47,465 bases of DNA from Oscillospiraceae bacterium (GTDB taxonomy: Bacteria > Bacillota > Clostridia > Oscillospirales > Oscillospiraceae), in contig JAFWTG010000054.1 in the NCBI GenBank assembly GCA_017519005.1, positions 1-47,465 on the forward strand, in the 5' to 3' direction. Numbering within the stretch: position 1 is the first letter of the stretch; every line of letters starts with the position of its first letter. Below are positions 1-9,801 of this stretch, piece by piece. Made by a program: the position numbers and the translations under genes. Under the pieces are notes generated by a model. The model saw only the letters and a program-made list of their open reading frames with translations. It ran no database searches and was not told the DNA's origin.

Positions 1-3
1 ATT

Positions 4-120
4 GTTCGATTCGTTCCGGCTGGAATCGCGCCATACTTCGTTGTCGTCCTTGCCGGGCGTCAAGCCCGCCTGCGTCCTCCGCCTCGTCTGGCGCGATTCC
101 CACTCGGAACGCTTTCGAAC
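4..120. repeat. Imperfect long inverted repeat (dispersed palindromic element candidate)
   Basis: The arms at 4-33 and 89-120 are reverse complements of each other with a few mismatches and small gaps; the inner part of each arm carries the core GAATCGCGCCA or its complement. The spacer holds a smaller GGGC/GCCC hairpin near 57-69. No gene is visible here, and the structure lies just outside the terminator of the NRPS operon. Its form resembles the non-coding palindromic repeats scattered through clostridial genomes, but only one copy is in this window, so the family assignment is an inference. Confidence 0.55.
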
Positions 121-149
121 CCTTCAATCAAATATTAGTATAAAAACAG

Positions 150-194
150 AAAAACACGCTCCGTTGACCGATTCGGTCAGCGGAGCGTGTTTTT
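150..194 (-). terminator. Intrinsic terminator of the MATE-NRPS-STAS-phosphatase operon
   Basis: A stem of about 20 bp (AAAAACACGCTCCG..CC paired with GG..CGGAGCGTGTTTTT, one wobble pair) closes on a five-base loop at 170-174. On the minus strand it is followed by a T-rich tract. It starts 8 bp past the stop codon of the phosphatase gene, and the symmetric A and T runs could let it work in both directions. Confidence 0.9.
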
Positions 195-202
195 GTTGCC
201 GA

Positions 203-2158
203 TTATTCCGTGGAGAACCACAGGCTCAGGCGGTTTTCGTCCGCCCGGCGCTCGTAGGTCATGGAGCGGGCGGTCTGGTGGATGATGCCCAGGCCCATGC
301 CGCCCTCGCTCATAGACTCAAAGGATTCCGGCTCCTTGGGCTCCACCGTGGGATCGAAGGGAATGCCGTCGTCGGAGAAGTCCGCCCGCAGCTGCTCGCC
401 CTCCAGGCGGCAGCGGAAGCGGAGCCGCTTGGCGCCGGAGTAGGAGACGACGTTGGTCAGCAGCTCGTCGCAGGCCAGCAGGGCAAGGCGGGCCGCCGGG
501 CTCTGGCCCAGCAGGGAGAAGACCCGTTTCTTGACGGTCTCAAAGGACGCCAGCTCCAGGGGCAGCTCCTCCCAGTCGGAGTCGCTGTTCTGCATGCGGC
601 GCAGGGCCAGAATGGCCTGATCGTCAAACTGGTCGCCGCCGCCCACGAAGGCGTCCAGGGCGGCAGACACCGCATCCAGCGTCCCGGCGGCGGTGCTGCC
701 GGCAGGCAGGGACGCGCCCAGCGCCAGGAGCCGCTCCTCCCCGAAGAAGCCGGAGCGCTCGCTGCGGGCCTCCGTGAGACCGTCGGTATAGAGCAGGATT
801 CCGGCGCCGGGGGCGAAGCGCATTTGCTCCTCCACGATGCCCGCGTCCTCAAAGAGGCCCAAGGCGATGCCCGGTTCCGGGCTCAACAGCTCCGCGTCGG
901 CGCCGAAGAGCAGGGGCCGGGTGTGGCCGGCGTTGGCATAGCGGAACTCGCCGGTGGCCGGGTCCAGAACGCCCACGAAGACCGTGGCGAAGAGCCCCTC
1001 GGGGTTCATGCCGCAGAGCGCGTCGTTGGCCGCGTTGAGCGCCGCCGCGGGCCCCAGGCCGGAGAGCAGCTTCTCCCGCAGCAGGGTCTTGGCGGAGGAC
1101 ATGAACATGGCCGCGGAGACGCCCTTGCCAGAGACGTCGCCCACCAGCGCGCAGACCTTGCCGTCCCGGTCAAAGCAGTCGTAGAAGTCGCCGCCCACCA
1201 TGCGGGTGGGGCGGGAGATGGCGGCAAGCTCCCAGCCGGGACCCTTCAGGTCTGTGCGCTCGGGCACGAGACCCTGTTGGATGCGCCGGGCCACCTCCAT
1301 CTGCACGTCCGCCTCCAGCTGCTGCTTGGTCAGATCGCCGATGCGGGCCAGATAGTCGTTGATGTCGCTGCGCATCTTCTCAAAGGATTCGGAGATCTCC
1401 AAGATCTCTCCCACGGAGTTGATCGCCAGCGGCTCCGGGTTCTTGTCCCGGTCCGCCACGAAGGAGTTCATCCGGGCGGAGATCTTCCGAATGGGCTGGA
1501 CGACCCGCCGCGTCACCAGAAGCAGCAGAACCACGTAGGCCAGCAGCATGGACAGCAGAATGGGGATCAGCTGCCGCATCGTCCGCTGGAACAGGAGCCT
1601 CTGCGTCACCTGGAAGCCGAAGTCGGCGCCGATCATGGCGGCGATCTCGCCGTTCACGTCCCGATAGGGGACGATCCAGGTCAGCTCCTTCCCGTTTTCA
1701 TTATCGGTGGTGACGAGGGCCGCGTCCAGTTCGCCGTCCAGGATTCGATGCTCATCCTTCCCCAGCTGGACCTCGATCTGCGTGCCGGAAGCGCGGGTCT
1801 CCTGGACGGTTTTGTCGGCCTCGTCGTCGGAGGCCACGCAGACCAGGTACGTGATGGACTGTCGGTCCTCCGCCACGACGTAGACGTAGAGATAGTCCAT
1901 CTCAAAAACCTGGCACAGCTTGCGCATGGTGTCGCGGTCAAAGGCGTAGGCCATCCCGAAGCCCTTGCGGGACGTGCCGAAGCCGGAATGAGAGAGGCTT
2001 CGCTGCGTCAGCGCGGCGCAGTCCATCGCCCGGATTTTGCGTTCCTCCAAAGAACTCTTGCGGAAATCATACCAGCTCCACAGGCAGGTGGCGGCCACGG
2101 AGACCGCCAGAACCACCGCGAAGCTGAGCGCCAGCCAGCGGCGCAGCGTGCGGGTCAT
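203..2158 (-). CDS. Membrane SpoIIE/PP2C-type phosphatase fused to a HATPase (anti-sigma kinase-like) domain
   Basis: This 651-residue protein is a likely sensor of a partner-switching system. TM1 lies near residues 10-30, followed by an extracytoplasmic region to about 195, TM2 to about 215, a HAMP-like linker (RRVVQPIRKIS), a PP2C/SpoIIE domain around 275-500 with GGDFYDCFD and GDVSGKGVSAAMF, and a C-terminal GHKL ATPase with N-box CDELLTNVVSY, FSDDGIPFDP and GGMGLGI. In the known scheme the phosphatase dephosphorylates a STAS antagonist and the HATPase phosphorylates it or binds a target; here both sit in one chain. The gene overlaps the preceding STAS gene by 4 bp (ATGA), so the two are translationally coupled. 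No sigma factor gene is nearby, so the final target is unknown. Confidence 0.88.
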   Translation of the reverse strand: MTRTLRRWLALSFAVVLAVSVAATCLWSWYDFRKSSLEERKIRAMDCAALTQRSLSHSGFGTSRKGFGMAYAFDRDTMRKLCQVFEMDYLYVYVVAEDRQSITYLVCVASDDEADKTVQETRASGTQIEVQLGKDEHRILDGELDAALVTTDNENGKELTWIVPYRDVNGEIAAMIGADFGFQVTQRLLFQRTMRQLIPILLSMLLAYVVLLLLVTRRVVQPIRKISARMNSFVADRDKNPEPLAINSVGEILEISESFEKMRSDINDYLARIGDLTKQQLEADVQMEVARRIQQGLVPERTDLKGPGWELAAISRPTRMVGGDFYDCFDRDGKVCALVGDVSGKGVSAAMFMSSAKTLLREKLLSGLGPAAALNAANDALCGMNPEGLFATVFVGVLDPATGEFRYANAGHTRPLLFGADAELLSPEPGIALGLFEDAGIVEEQMRFAPGAGILLYTDGLTEARSERSGFFGEERLLALGASLPAGSTAAGTLDAVSAALDAFVGGGDQFDDQAILALRRMQNSDSDWEELPLELASFETVKKRVFSLLGQSPAARLALLACDELLTNVVSYSGAKRLRFRCRLEGEQLRADFSDDGIPFDPTVEPKEPESFESMSEGGMGLGIIHQTARSMTYERRADENRLSLWFSTE

Positions 2159-2448
2159 GCCTCGATGCGGAGACGGCGATCCAGACCTGTCATGCGGATC
2201 ACGTTTTGGATCTCGCTGCTGACGTTCCGAAGCGTCAGATTTCCGCGCAGCTTCTTGTGGGCGGCTACCAGCTGCCGCAGGCCGGCGGAGGAGACGTACT
2301 CCACCTCGGCCAGGTCCAGGGTCAAAGCCTCGGTCTCAGGAGCCAGCTCATTCAGCGCGGCCTCCAGCTCGGGAGCGGATTGGGTGTCCAGCCAGCCGCT
2401 GAGCTTCCATTCCGCCCGGGCGCCTTCCGTGTTTTTTTCAATGGTCAT
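2155..2448 (-). CDS. STAS-domain anti-sigma-factor antagonist
   Basis: A single 97-residue STAS domain of SpoIIAA/RsbV type. The segment VEYVSSAGLRQLV carries the serine that is phosphorylated in this family. It lies 30 bp after the NRPS stop codon and overlaps the phosphatase/HATPase gene by 4 bp, which makes it the obvious substrate of that protein. A ribosome site (AGGAGGAATTGCA before the ATG) supports the start. By family, its phosphorylation state decides whether it captures an anti-sigma-like partner. Its place inside a biosynthetic operon suggests feedback control of the pathway or of its export, which is an inference. Confidence 0.88.
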   Translation of the reverse strand: MTIEKNTEGARAEWKLSGWLDTQSAPELEAALNELAPETEALTLDLAEVEYVSSAGLRQLVAAHKKLRGNLTLRNVSSEIQNVIRMTGLDRRLRIEA

Positions 2449-2478
2449 TGCAATTCCTCCTTTGTTGTGTCGGGACGA

Positions 2479-5400
2479 TCAAAGATCTTCTTCAAACATT
2501 TCCAGCTCGTCCAGAGCCTTCAGCATCTGGACGATGTAGGTCTCGCCGGTGACGGGCCACTTGAAGCCCAGCCGGTAGAGCGCGTTGGTGGTGAAATCAC
2601 AGTCCGCGCCCAGGATGTAGCGCCGCTCCGCGCCTTCCTTGCTTTCGTAGGCGATCAAAGCGCCGCCGGCGCTGCCGGCCTGCGCCATGCGCTGGGCGAA
2701 CTCCTCGTCCTCCACGGTCTCCATGTCGAAGCCGTAGGCCCGCATGGCGTAGAGAATGTCCGCAAAGGTGACGGTGTGATTGTTGATGGGGTGGAAGACC
2801 GTGAATGCCTTGTCCGTTCCGGCCAGCAGCAGAATGGCCTCGGCGGTCATGTCGATCTCGGAGAAGTCCGTGACCGCGTTGAGCAGGGAGTAGGGGATCG
2901 CGCCAATGGCCTTGTAGCTGGCCAGGGAGCGGATAAAGGCGTTGCTGCGGAAGTTCACCTGGAACTCGCCGTCGGAATGGCGGCCCATCAGGTTGCCCAG
3001 ACGGGCGATCTTGGCGTCAAGCCCCCGGCCCACGGCCTCCAGAATAGCCCGCTCCGCCTTGAACTTGGAGTGGATGTAGGCGTTGTCCAGCAGCTGGCCC
3101 CGATAGAGTTCCCGCTCGCTGATGCACCAGTCTCTGGGCGGCTCGCCGTCCAGACCCTCGCCTGCCACGCTGACCGTGGAGGTCAGCACCAGCCGGCGGC
3201 CGGTCTTCTCGCACAGGGCAATCAGGTTTTCCACACCCCGGACGTTGACCTGCTCCAGGCTGTCGTCCTTGACGAAGTGCTTCACCAGGGCGGCGCAGTT
3301 GATGCAGGTGTCGAAGGGAACCTGTGCGGCGGCGGCCACGGCAGCCGCGTCCGTCACGTCGCCGGGGACGACGGCCACCCGGCCCTCGTCCAGCCAGCGA
3401 TCCAGCGGCTCCTCAAAGTAGTAGTAGTACAGCTCCTTCAGCCGGGCCAGGGGCTGCTCGCCCCGCAGCAGGCAGTAGGCGGTGCCGTCGTAGTTGTGCA
3501 GGTATTCCCGCAGCACGTGGATGCCCAGGAAGCCGGAGGCGCCTGCCAGCAGGATGCTGCCGATCTCGCCCCTGCGGATCTCCCGCAGGTAGTCGGCGCT
3601 GTTGTGGGAGAGGTCCAGGGCGCTGTAGTCGTAGCTCCGGATCTCGTCCTGGGCGTCCGCGTCGGCGGCCTGTCCCTCCCCGGCGGCCATGGCCGCCAGG
3701 GCCTTGGGCGTCTGCGCCTTGAAGATGTCGGCGTAGACGATGGGATAGCCCTTGTCCGCCGCGTTCATGGCGATGATGGCGGCGGAGAGGGAGGTGCCGC
3801 CCAGCTCGAAGAAGTTGCCGTCGGCGCTGACCTTATCCAGGTTCAGCAGCTCCGCGAACCAGCCGCAGAAGTCGGCCTCCACGGCGTTGCCCGGCGCCAC
3901 GTAGGCGCTGAGGTCCGGCTTGTACTCCACCTTGGGCAGGCGCTTCTTGTCGATCTTGCCGTTCTGGGTAAGGGGCATTTCCGGCAGCTGCATCAGCACG
4001 CCGGGGACCATGTAGGCCGTCAGGGTCTTGGAGATCACGGCCTTAACCTCGGCGGGGTCCAGCTCCCGGCTGGCGGTGTAGTAGCCCGCCAGGAAGCGGT
4101 TGTTCTCCTCGCCGGTCATCACGACGATGCTGGTCAGCACGTCTGGGCAAGCGTTGATGGCGCTTTCAATCTCGCCCAGCTCCACCCGCAGGCCGCGGAG
4201 CTTCACCTGGTTGTCGGTGCGGCCCCGGAAGCGGAGCCGTCCGTCGGAGGTCCAGGCGGCCACGTCGCCGGTGCGGTAGGCCTTGTGCCCGTTCAGCGTG
4301 AAGAATTTTTCCGCGGTCAGCTCGGGCCGGGCCACGTAGCCCAGGCCCACGCCGTCGCCGGCGATCACCAGCTCGCCCGGGACCAGCGGCGGCAGGATAG
4401 CGCCCTGCTCGTCGAGGATATAGGCCTGCACGTTGGAGGCCGGACGGCCGATGGTGATCATGCCGGGGTCCGTCACCTGGTCCATGGTGCAGCTGATGGT
4501 GGCCTCGGTGGGGCCGTAGCCGTTCATGATGTAGGCCTCGGGGTTGAGGGCCAGAATCTTGCCGTAGAGGGCGGCGGGGAAGGCCTCCGCGCCGAAGTCG
4601 TAGGACTTCACGTTTTGCAGGGCCTCCTTCATCACCGGCAGACCGATGCAGTTGGAGAGGAAGGAGGGGGTGCAGCTCATCATGTCCACGCGGTTTTCCG
4701 TCATAAAGCGGGCCAGGGCGGCGGGATTGTGGATCTCCTCCTCGGTGGTCATGCAGACGGTCATGCCGTGGGCCAGGGGGATGAATTCCTCCATGACGGA
4801 GACGTCGAAGGTGATGGCGGCCAGAGCCAGGGAGACGCTGGCCCGCTCCGTATAGCCCAGAATCTCCGGGTTCTTCTCATTGGCGTCCAGGAAGTTCAGC
4901 AGGTTGCGCTGGGTGAGCAGCACGCCCTTGGGCTTGCCGGTGGAGCCGGAGGTAAAGATGCAGTAGGCCAGGTCGTCCGGCTGTACGGGCAGATCGGGGT
5001 TCTCCGGGTTCGGGTTCTTCAGCAGCTCCTCCACCGCCACCACCGGGCAGGCCAGGGAGCGCAGGAAGCTCTCCCGCTCCGCCAGCAGGGCCTCGGTGAC
5101 CACCAGCACGGCGGATTCGGAGTCCTCCGCCATCACCCGCACCCGCTCGTCGGGGTAGCTCGGATCAATGGAGAGGAAGGCGGCCCCGGCCTTCAGGATG
5201 CCCTGGCGGACCATATAGACGTATTCGCAGCGGGGCAGCATCAGCGAGACGATGCGGCCCACGGCGCCCAGCGCCATCAGCGCGTGGGCAATGCGGTTGG
5301 CGCTCTCGTTCAGCTCGCCGTAGCTGACCCGGGCGCTGGGGGTGATGACGGCCATCCGCTCGGGATGCTTCGCCGCGTTCTCCTCCAGGAGGCAGCGCAC

Positions 5401-8400
5401 GGGGCGGAAGGGTACGGGCCAGTCGGTTGCGTTGATCTCCCGGAGGAAGGACTCGCCCGCCGGGGAGAGCAGCTTCAGCTCCTTCAGGGTCTGTCCGGCC
5501 AGCATCCCCTGAAGGATCATGCCGTAGAGCTCGGCCATCCAGCGGGTCTGCGCCTCGGTGAAGAGATCCTCCCGGTACTCGAAGGAGACGCTGTAGACCC
5601 CGTCCTTCTTCCACACGTCCACGCTCATGGGCGCCTTGGCGTCCTCAAAGGGCTGGGGAATCTCGGCGGCCTTCTGGCCGGCTACGGTGAAGCCGGTGAA
5701 GGCGTCGCCCTGGTAGGCGAAGAGCACGTCGGCGTTCACGTCGTAATCCCGCACCGCCTCGGCGAAGGAATACAGATCGTTGGCGGTCAGCTCCTGGATG
5801 CGCTTCTGCACGTCCCGGATGAAGTCGCAGGCGTTCCGGTTCGGGTCCGCGAAGAGGTAGATGGGGTAGGTCTTCACCAGCATACCCATGATTCGCAGGG
5901 TCTCGGTCCGGGTGCGGCCGTTGTAGATGGAGGCGAAGAGCGCCTCGTCGGAGCCGTTCATCCGGGCCAGCAGATAGCCGAAGGCCGCGGTGAAGAGGGC
6001 GTTTTCGGTCAGCTTGTGCTCCTTGCAGAAGGCCAGGACCCGCTCCGGCGTCACGTCGGGCAGTCCGTGCTCCGCCGCCGCGGCCCTGCCGGTGCCTTCC
6101 TTGGGGGCGGCGCGCTCCGGCGCGGGCAGAGAGGCGACGCTGACGCCGCTGAAGATGCCGTCATAGACGGCCTTGGCCTTGGCCAGAGCGTCGGTCTCGC
6201 GGCGCTGCTTCTCGTCCAGAGCCAGCTGCAGGCCGTTGTAGCTCTCGGGCTTCAGGGTTTCGCCCTGCCAGGCCCGCTCAATGTCCTCCATCAGTACGGC
6301 CACGGAGCTGCCGTCCATGAGAATGTGGTGGAAGACCATGTGGAGGTACAGGGCGTCGGCGGTCCGGATCAAGCGGAAGCGGAAGAGCGGGGCCCGGGCC
6401 AGCTTGAAGACCACAGACTCAAAGCGAAGCTGCCGCTCCAGCGCCTCGCCGTCCAGCGGGGAGTCCTCAATGGGGAGCTCCCATTCCAGCTCGGGATGGG
6501 CGATCATCTCCGCGCCGCCGGTCTTGGAGGGCTCCACGGAGCACTTCATGGCGGGGTGGGCCTCCACGGCGGCCCGGATGGCCGCGGCCAGGCGCTGGGC
6601 GTCGGTGTCCCGGCTGAGCTTCAGCAGGAAGGGAATGTTGTATTTATCGCTGGTTTCATCCATCCGGCACTCCAGATAGATGCCCAGCTGGGTCTGGGTC
6701 AGAGGCGCGGAGCGGATTTCCTCCGGGGCGGCCTCGGGGGCCTCCTCCGCGGGCTTTGCCCCGCGCCAGTGGGCCACCAGGGCGTTTTCAATGTCCAGGA
6801 CCCGCATGCCCTGGAGCAGCTCGCTGACCTCGGGGCTGTAGCCGTAGGCCTGTTCCAGCTCCACCATCAGCTGCATGGTGGAGATCGAGGTGAGGCCGGC
6901 GTCGGTCAGCACCGTGCCGACGCCGAAGCCGGTGCTGCCGATGACCCCCGCGCAGAGCTTCATCAGCTCCTGCTCCAGGGCGGTCAGCTCCCGGTCTGCG
7001 CCGTGCTCCTCCTCGGCGGGCTTCCGCTCGGGCTTGGGCAGGCGGCGCTTGTCAACCTTCTGGTTCTGGTTCAGGGGGATGGCGTCCAGCTCCATGATGA
7101 CGGCGGGGACCATGTAGGGCGGCTTGCGCTGGCGGATGAAGCTCTCCAGCTCGCCGGGGGCGACGCTCTGTCCCTGCTTTACGACGATATAGGCCGCCAC
7201 GTATTTGCCGCTGCCGCTCTCGTTGTCGAAGGCCTGGACGGTCACGTCCTCCACGGCCGGGAAGTCCCGGATCACCGCCTCGATCTCCGAGAGCTCGATG
7301 CGGAAGCCGCGGATCTTGACCTGGCCGTCGCTGCGGCCGATGAAGTCGATCTCGCCGTTGGGAAGGAAGCGGACTGTGTCGCCGATGTGATAGACCCGGT
7401 CGCGGCCCTCCTCGCTGCAGAAGGGATTGGCAGTGAAGCTCTCGGCGTTCTTCTCGGGCCGGTTCAGATAGCCCCGGCCCACGCCGCGGCCGGCGATCCA
7501 CAGCTCGCCCGGCACGCAGGGGGGCACGCGCCGGCCCTGCTTGTCCACCACGTAGAGGGCGGCGTTGGCAAAGGAAGCGCCGATGGGAATGCGCAGATAG
7601 TCCCGATCCACCAGCTTCCTGGTGACAAAGATGGTGCATTCCGTGGGACCGTAGACGTTATAAAGCTCCAGCCCCTCCTGGGGGGAGGTGGGCGCCAGCT
7701 TTTCGCCGCCCACCGACAGGGCCCGCAGGCAGGCGGGCCGATAGGGCGACACGGCAAACTGCCGTCCCACCTGGGTGGTCATAAAGGCCACGCTTACGTT
7801 GTGCTCCGCCCAGTAGGCGCCCAGGGCGGGCAGGTTCAGCCGAAGCTCCTCGGGCACTACGCAGACGCAGCCGCCGCCGGTGAGGGCGGGGTAGAGGTCC
7901 ATCATGTTGGCGTCGAAGCCGTAGCTGGCGTAGGCGCCGTGGACGGTGCCCTCCGTCATTCCGTAGGCCTCGCGGTACCAGCGGCAGAAGTTGACCAGAT
8001 TGCCGTGCTCCAGGATCACGCCCTTGGGCACGCCGGTGGAGCCGGAGGTATAGAGCAGGGTGAAGGCGTCATGGCCGTCGGGGGTCGGGAGCGTCTCTCC
8101 CGCAGGCAGCTTCGGCAGCGCGGGGACCTCCTTCGTCAGCAGGAATTCGCCGTCCCAGCCGGCCAGCAGGCCGGTCAGGTCCTCGTCGGCGATGACCAGG
8201 GCGGCCGCGGCGTCCTGGACCATGAAGACCAGACGCTCGGGGGGATAGGAGGGGTCCAGCGGCTGATAGGCCGCGCCGGATTTCAGCACCGCCAGGGAGG
8301 CGATGACCATATATTCGTTTCGATGGATCAGAACGGAGACCACGCCGCCGCGCCTGATGCCCCGCTGCCGCAGGGCCCAGGCGATCCGGTCGGAGGCCTC

Positions 8401-9801
8401 GTCGATCTCCCCGTAGCGCAGGGTCAGATCCTTGATGATCAGGGCGGGGGCGTTGGGCAGCTTTTTCGCCTGGGCGCGGAAGAGGGAGATCACGTCGTTG
8501 GGGCCGCTGATCGGCTCCTGGCCGGGGATGAAGCTGTCCAGCAGGGCCAGCTGCTCCTTCGAGGTGACGTCGATCTCCTGGAAGCGTTCCCGACAGAGGA
8601 ACTCCAGGACCGTTTTGTCAAAGGAGGCGGCAAAGCTGGCGATGCTCTCCGGCTCGTAGAGGTCGGTCCGGTAGGAGAGCCGCAGCAGATAGCCGCCCCG
8701 GCTCCGGAACACCTCCGCCAGCAGCTCGTCCTTGGGGTCGTCGCTCTGGACGACCTCCGGAACGAGACTCCCGCCCAGGAACTCCATCTTCGTCTCCAGG
8801 TCGCCCTGGTAGGCGAAGAGCGTCGGAACGCTGAGGCGGAAGCGGGAGCAGGCGTCCGCGAAGGAGAAAAGGCCGTTTTCCCGGCTCCCGCGGAGCTGTT
8901 CGTCCAGGGCCTTCAGATGCTCGGCCACGGATTCCTCGCCGCGGAAGCGCTCCAGCACCGGGAAGGTCTTGACGAACATACCGATGTCGTTCAGAGTCTC
9001 CGGGCTGCGTCCGTTGTGGATGGAGGCGTAGAGGGCCTCCTCCGTGCCGGAGAAGCGGCTGAGCAGCCAGCCGTAGACGCCGGTAAAGAAGCTGCTGGTT
9101 TTCACGCCCAGGCCGTGGACAAAGTCGGAAAGGGCCTTGGCGTCCACGGTCAGCGGCAGGGTCAGGAAGGCGTTCTTCGGCTCGCCGCTCTCCTTGTCGT
9201 GGATGGGGGCGCTGCAGAGCTCCGCGTCGGAGAGCAGGGCGTCGTACCAGGCCTCCGCCTTCGTGAAGGCCTCCGTCTGGCGGGCCTCCTGCTCCCGGCG
9301 GGCCAGGTCCGCGGCGCTGAGGGTTTCACCCAGAGGGGCTTCCCCGGCGTAGGCGCGGTTGAGCTCGCGGATCAGGACCGCCGTGGAGCTGCCGTCAAAG
9401 AGAATGTGGTGGAAGTCCACGAAGAGATAATCCCGCTCGCTTCCGTGGAGAATGTTCAGGCGGTACAGCGGCTCCTCCGGGTCGGAGAAGGGACGCACCA
9501 GCCGGGAGAGCTCCGGCTCGCCGCGGCTCTCGTCGATGCTGACCGGAAGCTCCTCCGGCCTGCCGCTGGGCGTCAGCCGCTTCACGCTTCCGTCCGCCTC
9601 CATGCGGAAGCGGGACAGCACGCAGGGATGCGCCCGCAGCGTGTCCCGCAGGGCGGCGCGAAGCCGCTCCGTGTCCGTCCCCTCCGGGAGGGGGAAGAGG
9701 AAGGGAAGGTTGTAGGCCGTTCCCTGCGGATTTTTCCGCCAATCCAGATAGATCCCCAGTTCCGTCATGGAAACGGGAGAGACGATCCATTCCATGCTCA
9801 T
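2479..9801 (-). CDS. Dimodular nonribosomal peptide synthetase, C-A-T-C-A-T-R, with terminal thioester reductase
   Basis: This 2440-residue enzyme has condensation domain 1 with HHILFDG near residue 131; adenylation domain 1 with YTSGSTGVPKG near 584; carrier 1 with the phosphopantetheine serine in GLTSIS near 972; condensation domain 2 with HHILMDG near 1159; adenylation domain 2 with FTSGSTGKPKG near 1619; carrier 2 with ELGGTSLS near 2003; and a reductase with GASGFLG near 2088 and YIHSK near 2243. There is no thioesterase, so the dipeptidyl thioester should be released reductively as an aldehyde. The leading C domain suggests N-acylation of the first residue. Related gut clostridial enzymes make dipeptide aldehydes that can cyclise to (dihydro)pyrazinones. 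The ATG overlaps the MATE stop codon, with AGGAGG 8 bases before it. No phosphopantetheinyl transferase is in the window. Confidence 0.93.
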   Translation of the reverse strand: MSMEWIVSPVSMTELGIYLDWRKNPQGTAYNLPFLFPLPEGTDTERLRAALRDTLRAHPCVLSRFRMEADGSVKRLTPSGRPEELPVSIDESRGEPELSRLVRPFSDPEEPLYRLNILHGSERDYLFVDFHHILFDGSSTAVLIRELNRAYAGEAPLGETLSAADLARREQEARQTEAFTKAEAWYDALLSDAELCSAPIHDKESGEPKNAFLTLPLTVDAKALSDFVHGLGVKTSSFFTGVYGWLLSRFSGTEEALYASIHNGRSPETLNDIGMFVKTFPVLERFRGEESVAEHLKALDEQLRGSRENGLFSFADACSRFRLSVPTLFAYQGDLETKMEFLGGSLVPEVVQSDDPKDELLAEVFRSRGGYLLRLSYRTDLYEPESIASFAASFDKTVLEFLCRERFQEIDVTSKEQLALLDSFIPGQEPISGPNDVISLFRAQAKKLPNAPALIIKDLTLRYGEIDEASDRIAWALRQRGIRRGGVVSVLIHRNEYMVIASLAVLKSGAAYQPLDPSYPPERLVFMVQDAAAALVIADEDLTGLLAGWDGEFLLTKEVPALPKLPAGETLPTPDGHDAFTLLYTSGSTGVPKGVILEHGNLVNFCRWYREAYGMTEGTVHGAYASYGFDANMMDLYPALTGGGCVCVVPEELRLNLPALGAYWAEHNVSVAFMTTQVGRQFAVSPYRPACLRALSVGGEKLAPTSPQEGLELYNVYGPTECTIFVTRKLVDRDYLRIPIGASFANAALYVVDKQGRRVPPCVPGELWIAGRGVGRGYLNRPEKNAESFTANPFCSEEGRDRVYHIGDTVRFLPNGEIDFIGRSDGQVKIRGFRIELSEIEAVIRDFPAVEDVTVQAFDNESGSGKYVAAYIVVKQGQSVAPGELESFIRQRKPPYMVPAVIMELDAIPLNQNQKVDKRRLPKPERKPAEEEHGADRELTALEQELMKLCAGVIGSTGFGVGTVLTDAGLTSISTMQLMVELEQAYGYSPEVSELLQGMRVLDIENALVAHWRGAKPAEEAPEAAPEEIRSAPLTQTQLGIYLECRMDETSDKYNIPFLLKLSRDTDAQRLAAAIRAAVEAHPAMKCSVEPSKTGGAEMIAHPELEWELPIEDSPLDGEALERQLRFESVVFKLARAPLFRFRLIRTADALYLHMVFHHILMDGSSVAVLMEDIERAWQGETLKPESYNGLQLALDEKQRRETDALAKAKAVYDGIFSGVSVASLPAPERAAPKEGTGRAAAAEHGLPDVTPERVLAFCKEHKLTENALFTAAFGYLLARMNGSDEALFASIYNGRTRTETLRIMGMLVKTYPIYLFADPNRNACDFIRDVQKRIQELTANDLYSFAEAVRDYDVNADVLFAYQGDAFTGFTVAGQKAAEIPQPFEDAKAPMSVDVWKKDGVYSVSFEYREDLFTEAQTRWMAELYGMILQGMLAGQTLKELKLLSPAGESFLREINATDWPVPFRPVRCLLEENAAKHPERMAVITPSARVSYGELNESANRIAHALMALGAVGRIVSLMLPRCEYVYMVRQGILKAGAAFLSIDPSYPDERVRVMAEDSESAVLVVTEALLAERESFLRSLACPVVAVEELLKNPNPENPDLPVQPDDLAYCIFTSGSTGKPKGVLLTQRNLLNFLDANEKNPEILGYTERASVSLALAAITFDVSVMEEFIPLAHGMTVCMTTEEEIHNPAALARFMTENRVDMMSCTPSFLSNCIGLPVMKEALQNVKSYDFGAEAFPAALYGKILALNPEAYIMNGYGPTEATISCTMDQVTDPGMITIGRPASNVQAYILDEQGAILPPLVPGELVIAGDGVGLGYVARPELTAEKFFTLNGHKAYRTGDVAAWTSDGRLRFRGRTDNQVKLRGLRVELGEIESAINACPDVLTSIVVMTGEENNRFLAGYYTASRELDPAEVKAVISKTLTAYMVPGVLMQLPEMPLTQNGKIDKKRLPKVEYKPDLSAYVAPGNAVEADFCGWFAELLNLDKVSADGNFFELGGTSLSAAIIAMNAADKGYPIVYADIFKAQTPKALAAMAAGEGQAADADAQDEIRSYDYSALDLSHNSADYLREIRRGEIGSILLAGASGFLGIHVLREYLHNYDGTAYCLLRGEQPLARLKELYYYYFEEPLDRWLDEGRVAVVPGDVTDAAAVAAAAQVPFDTCINCAALVKHFVKDDSLEQVNVRGVENLIALCEKTGRRLVLTSTVSVAGEGLDGEPPRDWCISERELYRGQLLDNAYIHSKFKAERAILEAVGRGLDAKIARLGNLMGRHSDGEFQVNFRSNAFIRSLASYKAIGAIPYSLLNAVTDFSEIDMTAEAILLLAGTDKAFTVFHPINNHTVTFADILYAMRAYGFDMETVEDEEFAQRMAQAGSAGGALIAYESKEGAERRYILGADCDFTTNALYRLGFKWPVTGETYIVQMLKALDELEMFEEDL

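Noticed and set aside
2-2539. Long plus-strand frame across the left end
   Set aside because: It runs through the terminator and lies antisense to the STAS and phosphatase genes, with no domain content.
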